Positions 17,851 to 26,141 of a DNA stretch of 37,254 nucleotides are shown in pieces. Source of the DNA: Mastigocoleus testarum BC008 (GTDB lineage Bacteria; Cyanobacteriota; Cyanobacteriia; Cyanobacteriales; Nostocaceae); NCBI RefSeq assembly GCF_001456025.1, contig NZ_LMTZ01000015.1, positions 1 through 37,254 on the forward strand, in the 5' to 3' direction. The first letter of the stretch is position 1; each line of letters starts with the position of its first letter. A program made the position numbers and the translations under genes. The notes under the pieces were generated by a model. It was not told where the DNA came from and did not search any database. It worked only from the letters and a program-made list of their open reading frames with translations.

Positions 17851-18663
17851 ATGAACGAATTACAGATTTTTCTTGATGTTGCGACGGAAATGGCGTTGGC
17901 TGCTGGTGCAGTTTTACTGGATTATGTCGGTAAGTTAGAAGATTCTATTACGGAAAAGGGTCGTCCTGGAGATCTGGTTACTATTGCGGATAAAGCTTCT
18001 GAAGCTCTAATTTTAGATTCTTTACAGCGTCACTTCCCCGAACATGCAATTCTTTCGGAAGAGTCGGGCGCTTTGGGGAATAGCAACAATAAATATCTTT
18101 GGGCGGTGGATCCTCTAGATGGTACGACTAATTACGCCCATCAATACCCGATGTTTGCAGTTTCTATCGGTTTGTTAATTGATGGGGAACCTGCTGTCGG
18201 AGTAATTTACGATCCTTCCCGCAATGAATTATTTCGAGCTGGAAAAGGCTTGGGTGCAACTCTTAACCGTCAGCCAATTAAAGTTTCCCAAATTTCGGAG
18301 TTGAGTAAAAGTCTACTAGTTACGGGATTTGCTTACGACCGACGTGAGACTTCAGACAACAACTACGCAGAATTTTGTCATTTAACCCATTTAACCCAAG
18401 GTGTGCGACGCGGCGGTTCTGCATCGTTAGATTTAGCACATGTTGCCTGTGGAAGATTAGATGGTTATTGGGAAAGGGGTCTTTCTCCTTGGGATATTGT
18501 CGCTGGTATAGTTATTGCCCGAGAAGCCGGTGCTAAAGTAACTGCCTATGATGGTTCTCCAATCATTTTAGAAAGTGGAAGAATTCTCGCAACTAATGGT
18601 TATATTCATAACTCTTTAAGTCAAGCCCTAAAAACAGTACCACCCCTTGCTTCTTGGCAGTAG
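17851..18663 (+). CDS. Inositol monophosphatase family protein (270 aa)
   Basis: This Mg2+-dependent phosphatase hydrolyses inositol phosphate or a related sugar or nucleotide phosphate. Motifs are complete: ILSEESG (Glu70/Glu71 region), WAVDPLDGTTNYAH (84-97, with Asp87 and Asp90 binding metal) and LSPWDIVAG (Asp215). Length is typical of SuhB-type enzymes. In cyanobacteria, related members act on inositol-1-phosphate, fructose-1,6-bisphosphate or PAP; the motifs do not choose between them. The gene starts at ATG 17851, 217 bases after the SNase-like gene, and is followed 78 bases later by the J-domain gene on the same strand. Confidence 0.92.
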   Translation: MNELQIFLDVATEMALAAGAVLLDYVGKLEDSITEKGRPGDLVTIADKASEALILDSLQRHFPEHAILSEESGALGNSNNKYLWAVDPLDGTTNYAHQYPMFAVSIGLLIDGEPAVGVIYDPSRNELFRAGKGLGATLNRQPIKVSQISELSKSLLVTGFAYDRRETSDNNYAEFCHLTHLTQGVRRGGSASLDLAHVACGRLDGYWERGLSPWDIVAGIVIAREAGAKVTAYDGSPIILESGRILATNGYIHNSLSQALKTVPPLASWQ

Positions 18664-18741
18664 TTTATATGTCACTTATCTTACATTTTGTTGAAATGAG
18701 AGTAAACTAGACAAAATCTATCGGCTACGATAACTGCAAAA

Positions 18742-19719
18742 ATGTCTTTTAGAATAGAACGTGGGTTATTCAAATACGATTTGACCGATCACCATGCTGT
18801 TTTAGGCATTCCTGTGGATGCGGATCCCAAGGAAATTCGTAAGCGTTACCTCAAAATTGCGCGACGCTTGCACCCCGATCGCTGTGCTTCTGGTAGCGCG
18901 GTAGAAAAACAATTGGCTAGTGATTTACTCTCAAAATTAGTTAATCCGGCATACGAACAGCTTTCTCAGGAACGTTCTCGTGCTGAGTATGTTGCCATAC
19001 TGATGCAAATGGGTAGACGCTTAATTCAAGAATCTGCTTCTGTAGAACTGTATACTGATGGGGCTAGACAATTGGCTAGCGCTCCTAATATCAACCATCT
19101 TTATCAAAGTGCGATCGCAAATATGGCAGTAGCCCAGTACGATTCGTTACAGCAAGTTTTAGAAAATATTGCCCAAATTAGTGAATTAAATGTGGTTTAT
19201 TTGATGCGCAATGGTGGGAAAAATTTTTCGCCATCTCCACCAAATACAGCATCACCTCAGACTCACGGTAGTACTTCATCTTCCCCACTTACATCTCCAT
19301 CGCCGAAAAATTCAACCAAAAATTCACCATCAACACCTTCACCAGAAATTTCAGCTACTGGTCAGTATATTCGCCGCGCTCAAGAGCTGATTAATAAAAA
19401 CCAACTGGCATTAGCCAGGGTAGAATTACAAGATGCTCTGAAATTAGAACCAAACAATAGCTGTTGTCATAGCTTGCTTGGAGTGGTCTATTTAAAGCAA
19501 AATCAAATCAAGATGGCTAAAGTCCATTTTGACCGGACCCTACAATTGGACCCCAAAGACGAACAAGCGTTAGCGGGAAAACGTAAAATTGAACAGATTT
19601 TAGGTCAAAAACCCGGTAGTGCTAAGTCTGCGGCGAAGCTAAATACCGGGACAAAACAACCAAATAAATCTGGAGGGAACGGTTTGTTTGGCGGTTTGTT
19701 TGGTGGAAAGAAAAAATAA
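18742..19719 (+). CDS. J-domain and TPR protein (325 aa)
   Basis: This looks like a co-chaperone that stimulates DnaK (Hsp70) ATPase through its N-terminal J domain (about 13-80), which has the required HPD at 44-46 (RRLHPDRC). A Ser/Pro/Thr-rich linker (about 163-205) leads to a short TPR region (about 208-285; AQELINKNQLALARVELQ and LLGVVYLKQNQIKMAKVHF). The C-terminus is basic and Gly-rich (GGLFGGLFGG-like, then KKK). There is no glycine/phenylalanine or zinc-finger region, so it is a class III J protein with its own client specificity. The stop is one base before hisZ, so the two are very likely translated from one message. Confidence 0.9.
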   Translation: MSFRIERGLFKYDLTDHHAVLGIPVDADPKEIRKRYLKIARRLHPDRCASGSAVEKQLASDLLSKLVNPAYEQLSQERSRAEYVAILMQMGRRLIQESASVELYTDGARQLASAPNINHLYQSAIANMAVAQYDSLQQVLENIAQISELNVVYLMRNGGKNFSPSPPNTASPQTHGSTSSSPLTSPSPKNSTKNSPSTPSPEISATGQYIRRAQELINKNQLALARVELQDALKLEPNNSCCHSLLGVVYLKQNQIKMAKVHFDRTLQLDPKDEQALAGKRKIEQILGQKPGSAKSAAKLNTGTKQPNKSGGNGLFGGLFGGKKK

Positions 19720-19720
19720 A

Positions 19721-20935
19721 ATGGTGTATCAACCTCCGGCGGGAGCTAGGGATCTATTACCCTTAGATGTAACTCAAAAAACCTGGATCGAAGAACGAAT
19801 ACAGCAGGTATTTCACCGTTGGGGATATCACAAGATTATTACCTCGACCTTGGAACGTATGGATACCCTAATGGCGAAGGGAGCTATTGGGCGTTCAGCT
19901 GTAATTCAATTGCAAAGTGATGAAAACGAAGAATTGGGTTTGCGTCCAGAACTGACAGCTTCCATTGCTCGGACGGCGGTTACAAGAATGGCTGGGGTGA
20001 ACTACCCTCAGCGTCTGTACTATAACGCCAATGTCTTTCAGCGCAGCGGCGAGCTCAGACATAATCGCCAACAGGAGTTTTATCAAGCTGGGGTGGAACT
20101 CTTGGGTGGAGGTGGTTTACTCGCTGATGCCGAAATATTACTTTTACTTGCAGACTGTTTGGAAGCTGTAGGTTTAAAAAGTTGGCATTTAATATTGGGA
20201 GAAGCGGGTATTACAGGCTCGCTTCTTTCTGCTTTTCCTGAAGATTTACAACCTGAAGTTCGTAGTGCGATCGCGAATTTGGATCGTATCACTATCGATA
20301 ATTTACCTTTGAGCGACGAACTGCGAGAACGAGCAAGAATTTTGCTAGATTTGCGGGGAGATCCAAAGGAGGTTTTGCAACAAGTTAGTAAGTTAGATTT
20401 GGACGAACCGCAGCAATTAGCGGTGAATAATTTACAGTCTCTTGTTGATTTATTGGGATCCCAAGGAAATTTTTCATTAATCCTCGATCTGAGTTTAATT
20501 CAAACCATTGATTATTATACGGGTATTGTTTTTCAAGTTATTGGCAATACTGAATTTCAGTCACAGGTTTTAGGTCGTGGTGGTCGCTACGATCGATTAA
20601 TGGGGCTGTATCATCCCCAGAAAGAAGATATTCCTGGTATCGGTTTTTCAGTATTTATTGAAGATTTACATCAATTATTGCTTTCGAGTCAGCAGTTACC
20701 GCAGAATATCCCCCCAAGTCATTGGCTGGTGGTACCTCAATCCCCCCAAGCTTATGCTGCGGCTCTTGCTTATGCAGAAAAACTGCGAAGCTCAACCCAT
20801 TTAGTGAGGGTAGAAATCCAATTAGAAGAAAAGGATGCTGAATATATTCGAGAATATGCTAACAGTCATGATATTGCTCAAATTGCTTGGGTAAAATCTG
20901 ATGGTTCGTCCCCCACGATCGAGTCACTTAAATAA
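19721..20935 (+). CDS. hisZ: ATP phosphoribosyltransferase regulatory subunit
   Basis: HisZ is a catalytically inactive relative of histidyl-tRNA synthetase that activates the short form of HisG, the first enzyme of histidine synthesis. The 404-aa product starts MVYQPPAGARDLLPLDV. It has the class II synthetase-like motif stretch LRPELTASIARTAV and YYNANVFQRSGELRHNRQQEF. A later segment, TIDYYTGIVFQV and VLGRGGRYDRLMG, matches the His-binding motif of the family. The C-terminal anticodon-binding domain of true HisRS is missing or strongly altered, which supports HisZ over HisRS. ATG 19721 lies one base after the J-domain stop; an in-frame extension into that gene is not needed. Confidence 0.9.
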   Translation: MVYQPPAGARDLLPLDVTQKTWIEERIQQVFHRWGYHKIITSTLERMDTLMAKGAIGRSAVIQLQSDENEELGLRPELTASIARTAVTRMAGVNYPQRLYYNANVFQRSGELRHNRQQEFYQAGVELLGGGGLLADAEILLLLADCLEAVGLKSWHLILGEAGITGSLLSAFPEDLQPEVRSAIANLDRITIDNLPLSDELRERARILLDLRGDPKEVLQQVSKLDLDEPQQLAVNNLQSLVDLLGSQGNFSLILDLSLIQTIDYYTGIVFQVIGNTEFQSQVLGRGGRYDRLMGLYHPQKEDIPGIGFSVFIEDLHQLLLSSQQLPQNIPPSHWLVVPQSPQAYAAALAYAEKLRSSTHLVRVEIQLEEKDAEYIREYANSHDIAQIAWVKSDGSSPTIESLK

Positions 20936-20945
20936 ATCAGTTAAT

Positions 20946-21155
20946 GCGCTATCGCGCACGCTGCGCTAACAGTTATCAGTTATCAGTTAACTGGTCATGA
21001 TATGGTTAAAGTCATGTAACACCTGTAGCTGAACTTTACGCGAACACTGGCGACTGTTACCTGTATGGCTAACCCCACGCTGAGACCGTGCTGCGCGAAC
21101 GCTAACACTGATAACTGTTAACTGTTCACTGTTCACTGATAACTGTCCACTGTCA
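20946..21155. repeat. Palindromic and CAGTTATCAGTTAAC-type repeat cluster
   Basis: The interval between hisZ and the P450 gene contains CAGTTATCAGTTATCAG (from 20970) and, at 21105-21155, units of ACTGATAACTGTTAACTG and ACTGTTCACTG. GC-rich pieces (GCGCTATCGCGCACGCTGCG, from 20947) lie between. The distal units run into the last codons of the P450 gene. The same unit recurs at 24222. Confidence 0.8.
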
Positions 21156-22518
21156 AACACACTCCGCCTGAAGGTGTAAATACAATTCCTCTACGTACAG
21201 CTTTCACGGGTTGTTTCTGTGCAAGTTTAAGGGAATATTTTGATAGTATAGTTACGAGTGCGAGTTTCATTTCGAATATCGCAAATGCTGAACCCAAACA
21301 CCTACGACTACCACCACCAAAAGGTAAATATTCGTAGGGAGAAAACTTTCTTTCCAAAAATCTTTCTGGTTTAAATTTCTTTGGTTCGGGATAAATATCT
21401 GAGTTGTGATGGGTTAAATAAATACATGGTGCTAATGGTGTTCCCGGAGAGAATTCATAACCCATTAATTCCATCGGCGCTTGTAAAATTCGTACTAAAG
21501 TAAAGAAAGCAATCGGGTAAATTCGCAGAGTTTCCGAACAAACTGCATTTAGATAAGGTAATCCCATTATTTCCATTGCATCTATGTTTTCAGCATCAAT
21601 GGAACTTAATTCTTGCAGTAATTTTTCCTTTACTTCCGGAAGGTAGTGAATCCAATATAGAGCCCAAGTTAACGCATTTGCAGTTGTTTCATGTCCAGCA
21701 AATAGCATTGTCATTAATTCGTCGCGTAGTTCCTCATCTGTCATTCCTTCGCCATTTTCATCTCGTGCTGACAATAATAAACTTAAAATATCTTCACCGG
21801 TATGTTCTTTTTGAGCGCGTCGTTCGCTAATTTCTTGATAAAGTAATTTATCTAATAATTCTCGTTTTTGAATAAATCTTCCCCAAGGAGTTAAAAATCC
21901 TAGATTTTTCTGTAGTGGTTTAAAAAATAAAAAACTTGCATTTACAGGATTGTCAAACATATCTAACATCCCAATTAGAGCATGTTCAATTTGTTGATAT
22001 CTTTTACCTTTCTTAAGCCCAAAAATGGTACGAAGAATGACATTCAAGGAAATTTCTTGCATTAAAGGACGGGCAATAAATTTTTCTCCTACAGTTAATT
22101 TTTCCGTTGCTTCGCGAGTAATTTCACGAATGGTTGTTCCATAAGCCTTCATTCTTTCCCCATGAAAAGGAGGCATTAATAATTTACGCTTTTGTAGGTG
22201 GCGATCGCCATCCATTAATAATAAAGAAAGATCGCCAACAATTGGCTGGATCATTTGGTTTCCTAATCCAGATTGGAACATAGAAGCATCGGCAGTAAAA
22301 ATTTGCTGGATTGCTTGGGGATTACTAATAATTACTTGGGGTGGAAGTCCTGCAAATTGAGGTGTGACAAATATATCTCCGTAGCGTTTTTGCATGGTAT
22401 TAAAGTAACTAACTGGTTTGGTTACACCCCAAATAGTTTGATACCATATTGATTCGTGTGGTCCTGGGAGGCTTTTGATTGGATTTTGAATTGTAGAGCT
22501 TGATGTTGTTGTAGTCAT
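21133..22518 (-). CDS. Cytochrome P450, CYP110-like
   Basis: This 461-aa heme monooxygenase has all class motifs: the I-helix oxygen-binding stretch AGHETT (274-279), the K-helix ETLR (329-332), KPERF (about 383-387), and the heme loop FGGGSRRCLG with the axial Cys407. Overall similarity, by eye, is to cyanobacterial CYP110 enzymes, which have been linked to oxidation of fatty acids and terpenes; the substrate here is unknown. No dedicated ferredoxin or reductase is adjacent. It lies 76 bases downstream of the Coq4-like gene on the same strand and may share a transcript. The last residues (VDSYQ) are encoded by a member of the CAGTTATCAGT repeat cluster, so the natural C-terminus may have been shifted slightly. 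Confidence 0.93.
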   Translation of the reverse strand: MTTTTSSSTIQNPIKSLPGPHESIWYQTIWGVTKPVSYFNTMQKRYGDIFVTPQFAGLPPQVIISNPQAIQQIFTADASMFQSGLGNQMIQPIVGDLSLLLMDGDRHLQKRKLLMPPFHGERMKAYGTTIREITREATEKLTVGEKFIARPLMQEISLNVILRTIFGLKKGKRYQQIEHALIGMLDMFDNPVNASFLFFKPLQKNLGFLTPWGRFIQKRELLDKLLYQEISERRAQKEHTGEDILSLLLSARDENGEGMTDEELRDELMTMLFAGHETTANALTWALYWIHYLPEVKEKLLQELSSIDAENIDAMEIMGLPYLNAVCSETLRIYPIAFFTLVRILQAPMELMGYEFSPGTPLAPCIYLTHHNSDIYPEPKKFKPERFLERKFSPYEYLPFGGGSRRCLGSAFAIFEMKLALVTILSKYSLKLAQKQPVKAVRRGIVFTPSGGVCLTVDSYQ

Positions 22519-22594
22519 GATTTTTGTAGTTGAACTATTTGTTTAGAGATTTAAAATATAGAGAAAGTAGTAATAGCAATCGTTTTTAAGAATA

Positions 22595-23209
22595 TTAGAT
22601 TTTTATTTCTGAGAGTCCTAGTCGAGATTGAATTTGGTGAAGTGGTTCTTTCCAATGCTCTTCAAAGCGATAACCTAATAAAAATTCTGCTTTCTCTCCT
22701 AATTCTCGACCTTTTTTGAGGTTAGAAAGAATCGCTTTGGTTTGTTGGGGAGCAAGGATAGGATAAATTAATTTTGCAAGTCTGAGGCTAATTCTTTGTG
22801 ATTTACTATAGTTTTGGGCTACTGCAAAACTTAGAACGCCAATTTCTCCAGCATAGCTAGTATCAAAGTCTAGTAATACATGAAAAATATCGTGAGTAAT
22901 CACATATCGCAAAGCAAATACATTACGCTTCGCAACTTCTGATAATTCTGGGCTGATATTTAAGGGTTTAAGATGATTTAATTTCATATGTTCGGCGTAT
23001 TGTCTCCCAAAACTTCCAGGAGGATACTGAATTAATTCATCTAAATTTATTTTGGGATAATATCCCACAACATTCGTTAATTTATCAGCGATTTCTGGTG
23101 AAGCTTTAGCTCCTAAAATATCAGCTTTAAGAATTGCAAAATCGCCATAGTTTTCTGATTTAGTGTAAGATATCGCAGTTTGGATTTGTTTAATTTTATT
23201 TATTCGCAT
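22595..23209 (-). CDS. Coq4-like protein (204 aa)
   Basis: The protein carries the metal-binding signature of the COQ4 family, H-D-x2-H-x11-E, as His106, Asp107, His110 and Glu122 (in THDIFHVLLDF...GEIG). The length matches a short Coq4. In mitochondria COQ4 is needed for ubiquinone synthesis and has recently been assigned an oxidative decarboxylase role. Cyanobacteria make plastoquinone and not ubiquinone, so the function here is open: quinone or isoprenoid processing, or lipid binding. It has no signal peptide and is followed 76 bases later by the P450 gene. A repeat-rich 313-base gap separates it from ndhK upstream on the same strand. Confidence 0.82.
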   Translation of the reverse strand: MRINKIKQIQTAISYTKSENYGDFAILKADILGAKASPEIADKLTNVVGYYPKINLDELIQYPPGSFGRQYAEHMKLNHLKPLNISPELSEVAKRNVFALRYVITHDIFHVLLDFDTSYAGEIGVLSFAVAQNYSKSQRISLRLAKLIYPILAPQQTKAILSNLKKGRELGEKAEFLLGYRFEEHWKEPLHQIQSRLGLSEIKI

Positions 23210-23522
23210 GGGCTTTTTTGAATAAACTTCCCAAACACAAACATATAGTACCTCGCTTTGCTAACAGGAGTCAGGAGACAGAAGTCAGGAGTAGAATCCG
23301 CTTTATAAATAACTGACTTTCATTTTTTGAACCGTACCTAACTTAGTTACAATCTGCTATAAATAAAAAAACAAAATATAGCAGAATCCAAGAGACAGGA
23401 ATCAGAAATGGGATAGTCTTTAGATAGAACTTTTAGTTTCGAGATATATCTAATTCTGACTTCTGACTTCTGTTAGCAAAGCGGTGCGCTATTGCGCACT
23501 ATTCTGGCTCCTGACTCCTTCC
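23210..23522. repeat. Intergenic palindromic element with 14-bp inverted ends
   Basis: CGCTTTGCTAACAG (23254-23267) is exactly inverted as CTGTTAGCAAAGCG (23470-23483), enclosing about 200 bases. Inside both ends are GTCAGGAG/CTGACTTC repeats that are themselves mutually inverted. A hairpin, GTGCGC - TATT - GCGCAC (23484-23499), lies just outside the right end. No target-site duplication is clear. It looks like a non-autonomous palindromic repeat or MITE. No gene is seen in this gap. Confidence 0.7.
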
Positions 23523-24212
23523 TCATTCAGCTTTTTGCTTTGACTGTTGTGTAAATGGTAGAGGTAAATCCGTAGCTTGAGTAATCTCTGTTGGTGGGTT
23601 ATTTCTCTTAGCAGTGTTCAAATATTTACCATCGTTTATTGGTGATACTACTTTCATTTTATGGGGAGTACTGTAATAGCGATGGGTTTGCTGAAGTTGT
23701 GATAATTCTTGAATGCTTTGGTTAGCAATTTTTTTCCGTAATTTAATAACTGCATCAACTACAGCTTCAGGTCTGGGAGGACATCCAGGGATATAAACAT
23801 CAACTGGAATTAATTTATCTACACCCCGAACGGCACTGGGAGAGTCTACACTAAACATACCCCCAGTAATGGTACAAGCGCCCATAGCAATTACGTATTT
23901 GGGTTCTGGCATTTGTTCGTAAAGACGCACTAAATTAGGTGCATACTTCATGGTGATAGTTCCCGCAGTAATCAGTAAATCTGCTTGTCTGGGGGTGGCA
24001 CGAGGTATCATGCCGTACCTTTCCATATCAAAGCGGGAAGCATAAGCCGCCATAAATTCCATAAAACAGCAAGCTGTACCAAACATCATGGGGTATAAAC
24101 TGGACATTTTCGCCCAGTTATACAAATCATCTAAAGTTGTCAAAATAATGTTTTCCGAAAGCTGCTGCGTTACTTGGGGAGTTTCCGCAGGGTTAACAAT
24201 AGTATTAGTCAT
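23523..24212 (-). CDS. ndhK: NAD(P)H-quinone oxidoreductase subunit K, stand-alone paralogue
   Basis: NdhK carries the terminal [4Fe-4S] cluster N2 that passes electrons to plastoquinone in the NDH-1 complex on the thylakoid or plasma membrane. The four cluster Cys are present: Cys48 and Cys49 (GTACCFMEF), Cys113 (MGACTITGG) and Cys144 ([10 protein letters not shown]). The 229-aa length is normal, and the C-terminal [12 protein letters not shown] tail is typical. Oddly, it is alone: standard cyanobacterial operons read ndhC-K-J, and neither partner is here. The segment [23 protein letters not shown] differs from the usual FIEFAALxGSRFDFDRFGLxPRSS, so this is likely a second, diverged copy. 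Its leader is taken up by a repeat at 24222-24249, and there is no clear ribosome binding site. Confidence 0.9.
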   Translation of the reverse strand: MTNTIVNPAETPQVTQQLSENIILTTLDDLYNWAKMSSLYPMMFGTACCFMEFMAAYASRFDMERYGMIPRATPRQADLLITAGTITMKYAPNLVRLYEQMPEPKYVIAMGACTITGGMFSVDSPSAVRGVDKLIPVDVYIPGCPPRPEAVVDAVIKLRKKIANQSIQELSQLQQTHRYYSTPHKMKVVSPINDGKYLNTAKRNNPPTEITQATDLPLPFTQQSKQKAE

Positions 24213-24668
24213 GGTTTTATATCAGTTAACAGTTATCAGTTAACAGTTGGGTTTTTTGTTAGTTGAATATCAGTAGGGAAATGTATATATTTGTCTATTA
24301 ATTAGCAACAATAATAAAGAAAACTCTCCGGAGAGATGAGTTATCGGCGTTGTTGCAAGAAGCCTGAAACACAGTTGAAATAATTGATATCTTTAGTTTG
24401 CAATGATTTTTTTGGGAGCGCTAGTAAAGATAAAGGTTTTAAGGTGCTAACTTAAGGGATTGGTAAAATCAATTCTGTGCTATGAATCTGTGCTATAAAA
24501 TATATGAAGCATTAGATTCTTCAACTAAAAATCTTTGACTGTAAAATTCACAGTATCTCTAGTTTCAATGGGATATTGGTGATTTAGAAATTGACTGCGG
24601 CTGCTGAACCCAAGTCAAGATCGCTTCAAAACTAAACACTACTTATTTAGTTCTTTGACCGTAGTTAT
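24213..24668. other. Intergenic between ndhK and rtcB (divergent promoters)
   Basis: This divergent spacer must contain promoters for ndhK (minus) and the rtcB-like gene (plus). Apart from the repeat at 24222-24249 I see nothing specific. Confidence 0.5.
24222..24249. repeat. CAGTTAACAGTTATCAG-type repeat in the ndhK leader
   Basis: The unit ATCAGTTAACAGTTATCAG followed by TTAACAGTT ends 10 bases from the ndhK ATG (24210-24212). It matches the repeat family near 20970 and 21105. It occupies the place where a ribosome binding site would be expected. Confidence 0.8.
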
Positions 24669-26108
24669 ATGCAGTCGAAAAATATTTCACGTCTTCTGCG
24701 AGCATTGGCTCGACAAGGTCTTGACGTTCAATATAATAATCAATCTTATTCTGCACGGTGGGTAGATTCTCCTGATGCACCCATCGCCGAAGTTCTTTTA
24801 CCTGCAAGCTTTCCTGTTGAAGCAAAAGCTCTCAAACAATTAGCAAACTTAGCAAATGCAAAACATCCAAAGGGAGGAAATATTTGTCATGTATGTGCAA
24901 CTCCTGATTTTCATCCCGGTGATGCAGGAGTTGCAATCGGCTCCGTTGTCCAAACATCAGGACAAGTTATTCCTGCAGCTGTCGGATCGGACATTAACTG
25001 TGGGATGCGTTTGCATGTTGCTGATTTATCTGCTGAGAAATTTTTAGCACGACGCGATCGCTTTGTTGAGTTAATGAAAGGTGATTTCTTTTTTGGAAAA
25101 CGAGATGTAACCATGGCTGCTCGCACCATGAAAGCGTTGTTTCAAGATGGTGTAACTGGGTGGTTAGATTCAATGTTGGATAAATCAACAGGAAATTTTG
25201 TGCGATCAGACATCAATCAGATTGCAACTGAAATTGATCGCATTTTTCTCAATGGTTCAATGTCAGGACACATAAAATGGGCTCCGCAAGAATTAGTTCC
25301 AGAATCGGGATTAGTTCGGGATGGTGGACTAGCAACTATTGGTGGTGGAAATCACTTTGTTGAGGTCCAATGGGTGGAGCAGATTACAAATCCTAAACTT
25401 GCTTATCGGTGGGGAGTTAAAAAAGGACAACTTGCATTCATGATTCACTCAGGGTCTCGCAATGTTGGAAAGTATATTGGTGGAATGTGGCGCGATTGGG
25501 CTCGGAAATTATGGAGCGAAGGGTTAAAGTATCCCGATTCCCGTTTGTTTCCTCTTTCATCAATTACCCATCCGGAGTCAGTTACTGATTATCTGGAAGC
25601 TGAAGCAACTGCTGCAAACTATGCATTTGTCAATCGATTGCTTTTAGCCGAGTTATTACGATTGCGATTGCGCCAAGTTTATGGCGATTTGGAAGCTCCA
25701 TTAGTCTACGACCTACCGCACAATATTACACTTCCTGAAGGACAAGGTTGGGTTACTCGTAAAGGTGCGTGTCCCGCTCATGTCGGTCAGCCTGTTATTA
25801 TACCTGGTTCTATGGGTACACCATCCTATCTTTTGATGGGTTTAGGAAATTCAGATTGGTGCTGTTCAGCTTCCCATGGTGCGGGAAGATTGCGTTCTCG
25901 CTTTGATTTAAGTCGCAAGGGAAATCGGGAAAGTGAAGATAAATTAGGGTTAACTGGAGTCGATTGCATTACATTACGAGCAGAACGTCGGATTGAAGAA
26001 GCACCTGCTGCTTATAAACCGATCGCACCAGTAATTGATGTTCAAGTACGAGCGGGATTAGTTCAAGTGGTTGCTCGCATGCATCCCATTCTTACTTTTA
26101 AGGCTTGA
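24669..26108 (+). CDS. rtcB: RtcB family RNA ligase (479 aa)
   Basis: RtcB joins RNA 3'-phosphate (or 2',3'-cyclic phosphate) to 5'-OH ends using GTP and Mn2+, in tRNA or rRNA repair. The signatures are present: PDFHPGDAGVAIG (about 79-91), GSDINCGMR with metal ligands Asp108 and Cys111, GGGNHFVE (His229), HSGSR (His260), PGSMGTPSYL, and ASHGAGR with His403 at the position that becomes guanylylated. The segment TRKGACPA replaces the more common HRKGAT..., a small deviation. Length is normal. No archease gene is next to it. It is divergent to ndhK and convergent with the LysR gene 34 bases away, so it forms its own unit. Confidence 0.92.
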   Translation: MQSKNISRLLRALARQGLDVQYNNQSYSARWVDSPDAPIAEVLLPASFPVEAKALKQLANLANAKHPKGGNICHVCATPDFHPGDAGVAIGSVVQTSGQVIPAAVGSDINCGMRLHVADLSAEKFLARRDRFVELMKGDFFFGKRDVTMAARTMKALFQDGVTGWLDSMLDKSTGNFVRSDINQIATEIDRIFLNGSMSGHIKWAPQELVPESGLVRDGGLATIGGGNHFVEVQWVEQITNPKLAYRWGVKKGQLAFMIHSGSRNVGKYIGGMWRDWARKLWSEGLKYPDSRLFPLSSITHPESVTDYLEAEATAANYAFVNRLLLAELLRLRLRQVYGDLEAPLVYDLPHNITLPEGQGWVTRKGACPAHVGQPVIIPGSMGTPSYLLMGLGNSDWCCSASHGAGRLRSRFDLSRKGNRESEDKLGLTGVDCITLRAERRIEEAPAAYKPIAPVIDVQVRAGLVQVVARMHPILTFKA

Positions 26109-26141
26109 AATGATGCAAATTATGTGTTGATTTGAAAAAAG

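Noticed and set aside
19721..20935. hisZ read as a histidyl-tRNA synthetase
   Set aside because: The protein is shorter than HisRS, lacks a clear anticodon-binding domain and starts with the HisZ-type N-terminus.
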